From contig NC_052616.1 in assembly GCF_016545825.1 (NCBI RefSeq), forward strand, positions 2,170,001 through 2,234,000: a DNA stretch of 64,000 bases, written 5' to 3'. The position numbers were made by a program, and so were the translations under genes. The stretch comes from Eucalyptus grandis. Its lineage: Eukaryota; Streptophyta; Magnoliopsida; Myrtales; Myrtaceae. Position 1 is the stretch's first letter. Every line of letters starts with the position of its first letter. The notes below the pieces were generated by a model. That model worked only from the letters and a program-made list of their open reading frames with translations. It had not been told where the DNA came from and made no database searches. Below, in pieces: positions 62,701 through 64,000 of the stretch.

Positions 62701-62817
62701 GAAATAACCCACGTATCGTCGGTCGTTTTCGAAGAGGAGAGGAAAATAGAATATAGAGAGACCTAGCCGAAGAACAAGGTAAAATTGTGAGAGATAAAGT
62801 GCTACCATCCTCAAGAA
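54721..62817. other. AT-rich intergenic region upstream of KANADI2-like gene
   Basis: No gene was recognised. Small items seen: an 18-bp tandem pair at 55720-55755 (ACCATGCCACGACCAT words), GATTTC/GGTTCT hAT-like relic words at about 58865-59310, a short perfect hairpin GGTTCTC-CCC-GAGAACC near 59570, and a (TC)n at about 62418-62442. ORFs of 60-100 codons here (such as 58372-58635 and 61266-61559) resemble nothing. Confidence 0.5.
56699..56767. repeat. (TC)n(TA)n compound microsatellite
   Basis: About 26 TC units followed, after one TG, by seven TA units. Confidence 0.95.
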
Positions 62818-62972
62818 AATGAAGTTTATACATGCTCTAAAGTTTCTATACGATATATTAGGTGTAGGGTTCTTTCGGCATGGGGCCTATTTGAGAAGAA
62901 TCTTGGCCCTTTGGGCTTTACTTTCGACTTCAGCCTTTGCCGAGCCTAAGTTTGGCAATTCCGAATTGAACA

Positions 62973-63410
62973 ATGATCTCGTACGTTATTTTGCCAGTAG
63001 AAACGATCAGAGGACCCTTTTTATTTCAGATATTAAAGACTTCCAAAGAAAAAGGGAGGGTCATAAGAATTTACACGAAAGAAAATCAAGACCCTAATGA
63101 ACCGCCATTACAACAAAGGCAAGAAAAATTGAAAATGAAGGAACAGGATATAAGCTTGCCGTGTCTGGGATACAAGGGAAATTCCATGAGTTCATCTATG
63201 CAGCATCCACTGCAGTATGTCCTCTCGGAAAACTCCACCAAATTGACCACGAGCAAAATGCGACCTCGGCACTTCGGGCCCATAGCTGACATGCCTGTAC
63301 TGCGTGATTCGGCTGGTGGGTTTTGCCGACTGGATTATCATTGTGATGGTAGGAAAGGCCTGGGCCATGTGTTCTTTAACGAGGAAAACATGCGCCGATC
63401 AGATTCTTGA
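62973..63410 (+). other. Unrecognised 145-codon ORF
   Basis: The longest open frame in the right flank. The product would be basic and hydrophilic after residue 30 (ENQDPNEPPLQQRQEKLKMK), with a Cys/His-containing end (GFCRLDYHCDGRKG). I recognise no domain, signal peptide or family. A second frame (62819-63097) overlaps its start and could be an upstream piece after a frameshift. It may be a real exon, a transposon remnant or chance. Confidence 0.2.
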
Positions 63411-64000
63411 TTTTTGGATGAGCTGAAAGTCCCAGGGTTTTTCCACTGTGAAGTGCCTTTGATCTGCTTTGTCATATTCATGCCAGTGCTTGAATTGCTA
63501 GGGCTTCCCCTGAGGAAGAACAGCGAATTTGGGCTGACGGTTTGATCCGGTCCAGCGAACGTAGAATCCAGTTGCCAAGATTCCGACCGACTTCAATGTC
63601 TCTCTCTTGTATGTTCCTGTGAACCTTCAGCGCCACATCAAACACAACACGAGTTCGTCTGTTGAAGTGAAAGATGGAGAACAATCAGAATGGATGAAAG
63701 ATTTTATCAGAAAACTTCAACCAACAAGTAATAAAAAAAATTTCATCGACTGCATAAGTTGGAGTTTATTGTCTCATAGCAGTTGCTCTTATGAGGTTTA
63801 CAACTAGGTTATTACCAAAAGACTACCGATAGCAATGCACTTCATAACACCAAACAATGCAGCTAAGAACCTTCTTGAGATTTCCAGCTCCATAAACAAC
63901 ATCTAAGGTTTTAACTAACCGCACAACTTATTTATGAAGTTTATAGACATGCGGAATTAAATATGACAATTTAGAGGCTCATAATATGCCAAAGACCAAC
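63411..64000. other. Intergenic, nothing recognised
   Basis: Short ORFs on both strands (63478-63684 minus, 63607-63807 plus) without recognisable products. Confidence 0.5.

Noticed and set aside
1..64000. CRISPR arrays, operons, ribosome-binding sites, phage or plasmid features
   Set aside because: The sequence is plant nuclear DNA with introns and LTR elements. The tandem repeats present have no regular spacers.

Overview
This window is nuclear DNA from a flowering plant, most likely a woody eudicot. A Myrtales or other rosid origin is only an impression from the style of the repeats. The evidence is one six-exon plant transcription factor gene with the eudicot KANADI2 exon pattern, abundant LTR retrotransposons primed by initiator tRNA-Met, and MULE, hAT and PIF/Harbinger DNA transposons. 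A 100-N assembly gap lies at 9614-9713.

Layout. 1-803 is the end of an LTR element on the minus strand, inserted into the 5' LTR of a decayed Ty3/gypsy chromovirus of Tekay/Del type (804-9613, LTRs about 3.4 kb). After the gap comes the 3' end of a Ty1/copia element (9714-11514). From 11515 to about 28050 there is a deep transposon nest. An old Ac-like hAT transposase gene (start 19579, stop 27967) carries a full-length minus-strand copia element upstream (12162-19007, TSD ATAGT). Inside it are a copia LTR (about 19646-20570), a foldback Mutator-like element (20871-22260) and a second MULE (23682-27847, 9-bp TSD). That MULE holds a PIF/Harbinger element (23737-26870, TSD TAA), which in turn carries an intron-containing 5' fragment of a nuclear gene for organellar isoleucyl-tRNA synthetase (OVA2 type). 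28057 to about 31260 looks like a degraded long LTR. 31712-32708 is a non-autonomous hAT element with a perfect 8-bp TSD. 35189 to about 39010 is a 3'-truncated copia element.

The only recognisable host gene in place is a KANADI2-like GARP transcription factor on the minus strand (49535-54246). All six exons, ending in the conserved C-terminal LEFTLGRPH, can be placed. The assembled sequence has three small frame-breaking indels in otherwise well conserved coding sequence, so either the consensus is wrong or this is a broken allele. The flanks (39-49.5 kb and 55-64 kb) are AT-rich intergenic DNA with microsatellites, two GC-rich islands sharing a G-box, and one unexplained 145-codon ORF.

I did not find a new enzymatic system. 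The most notable content is the gene-capturing Harbinger element inside a MULE inside a hAT gene, and the damaged KANADI2 reading frame.
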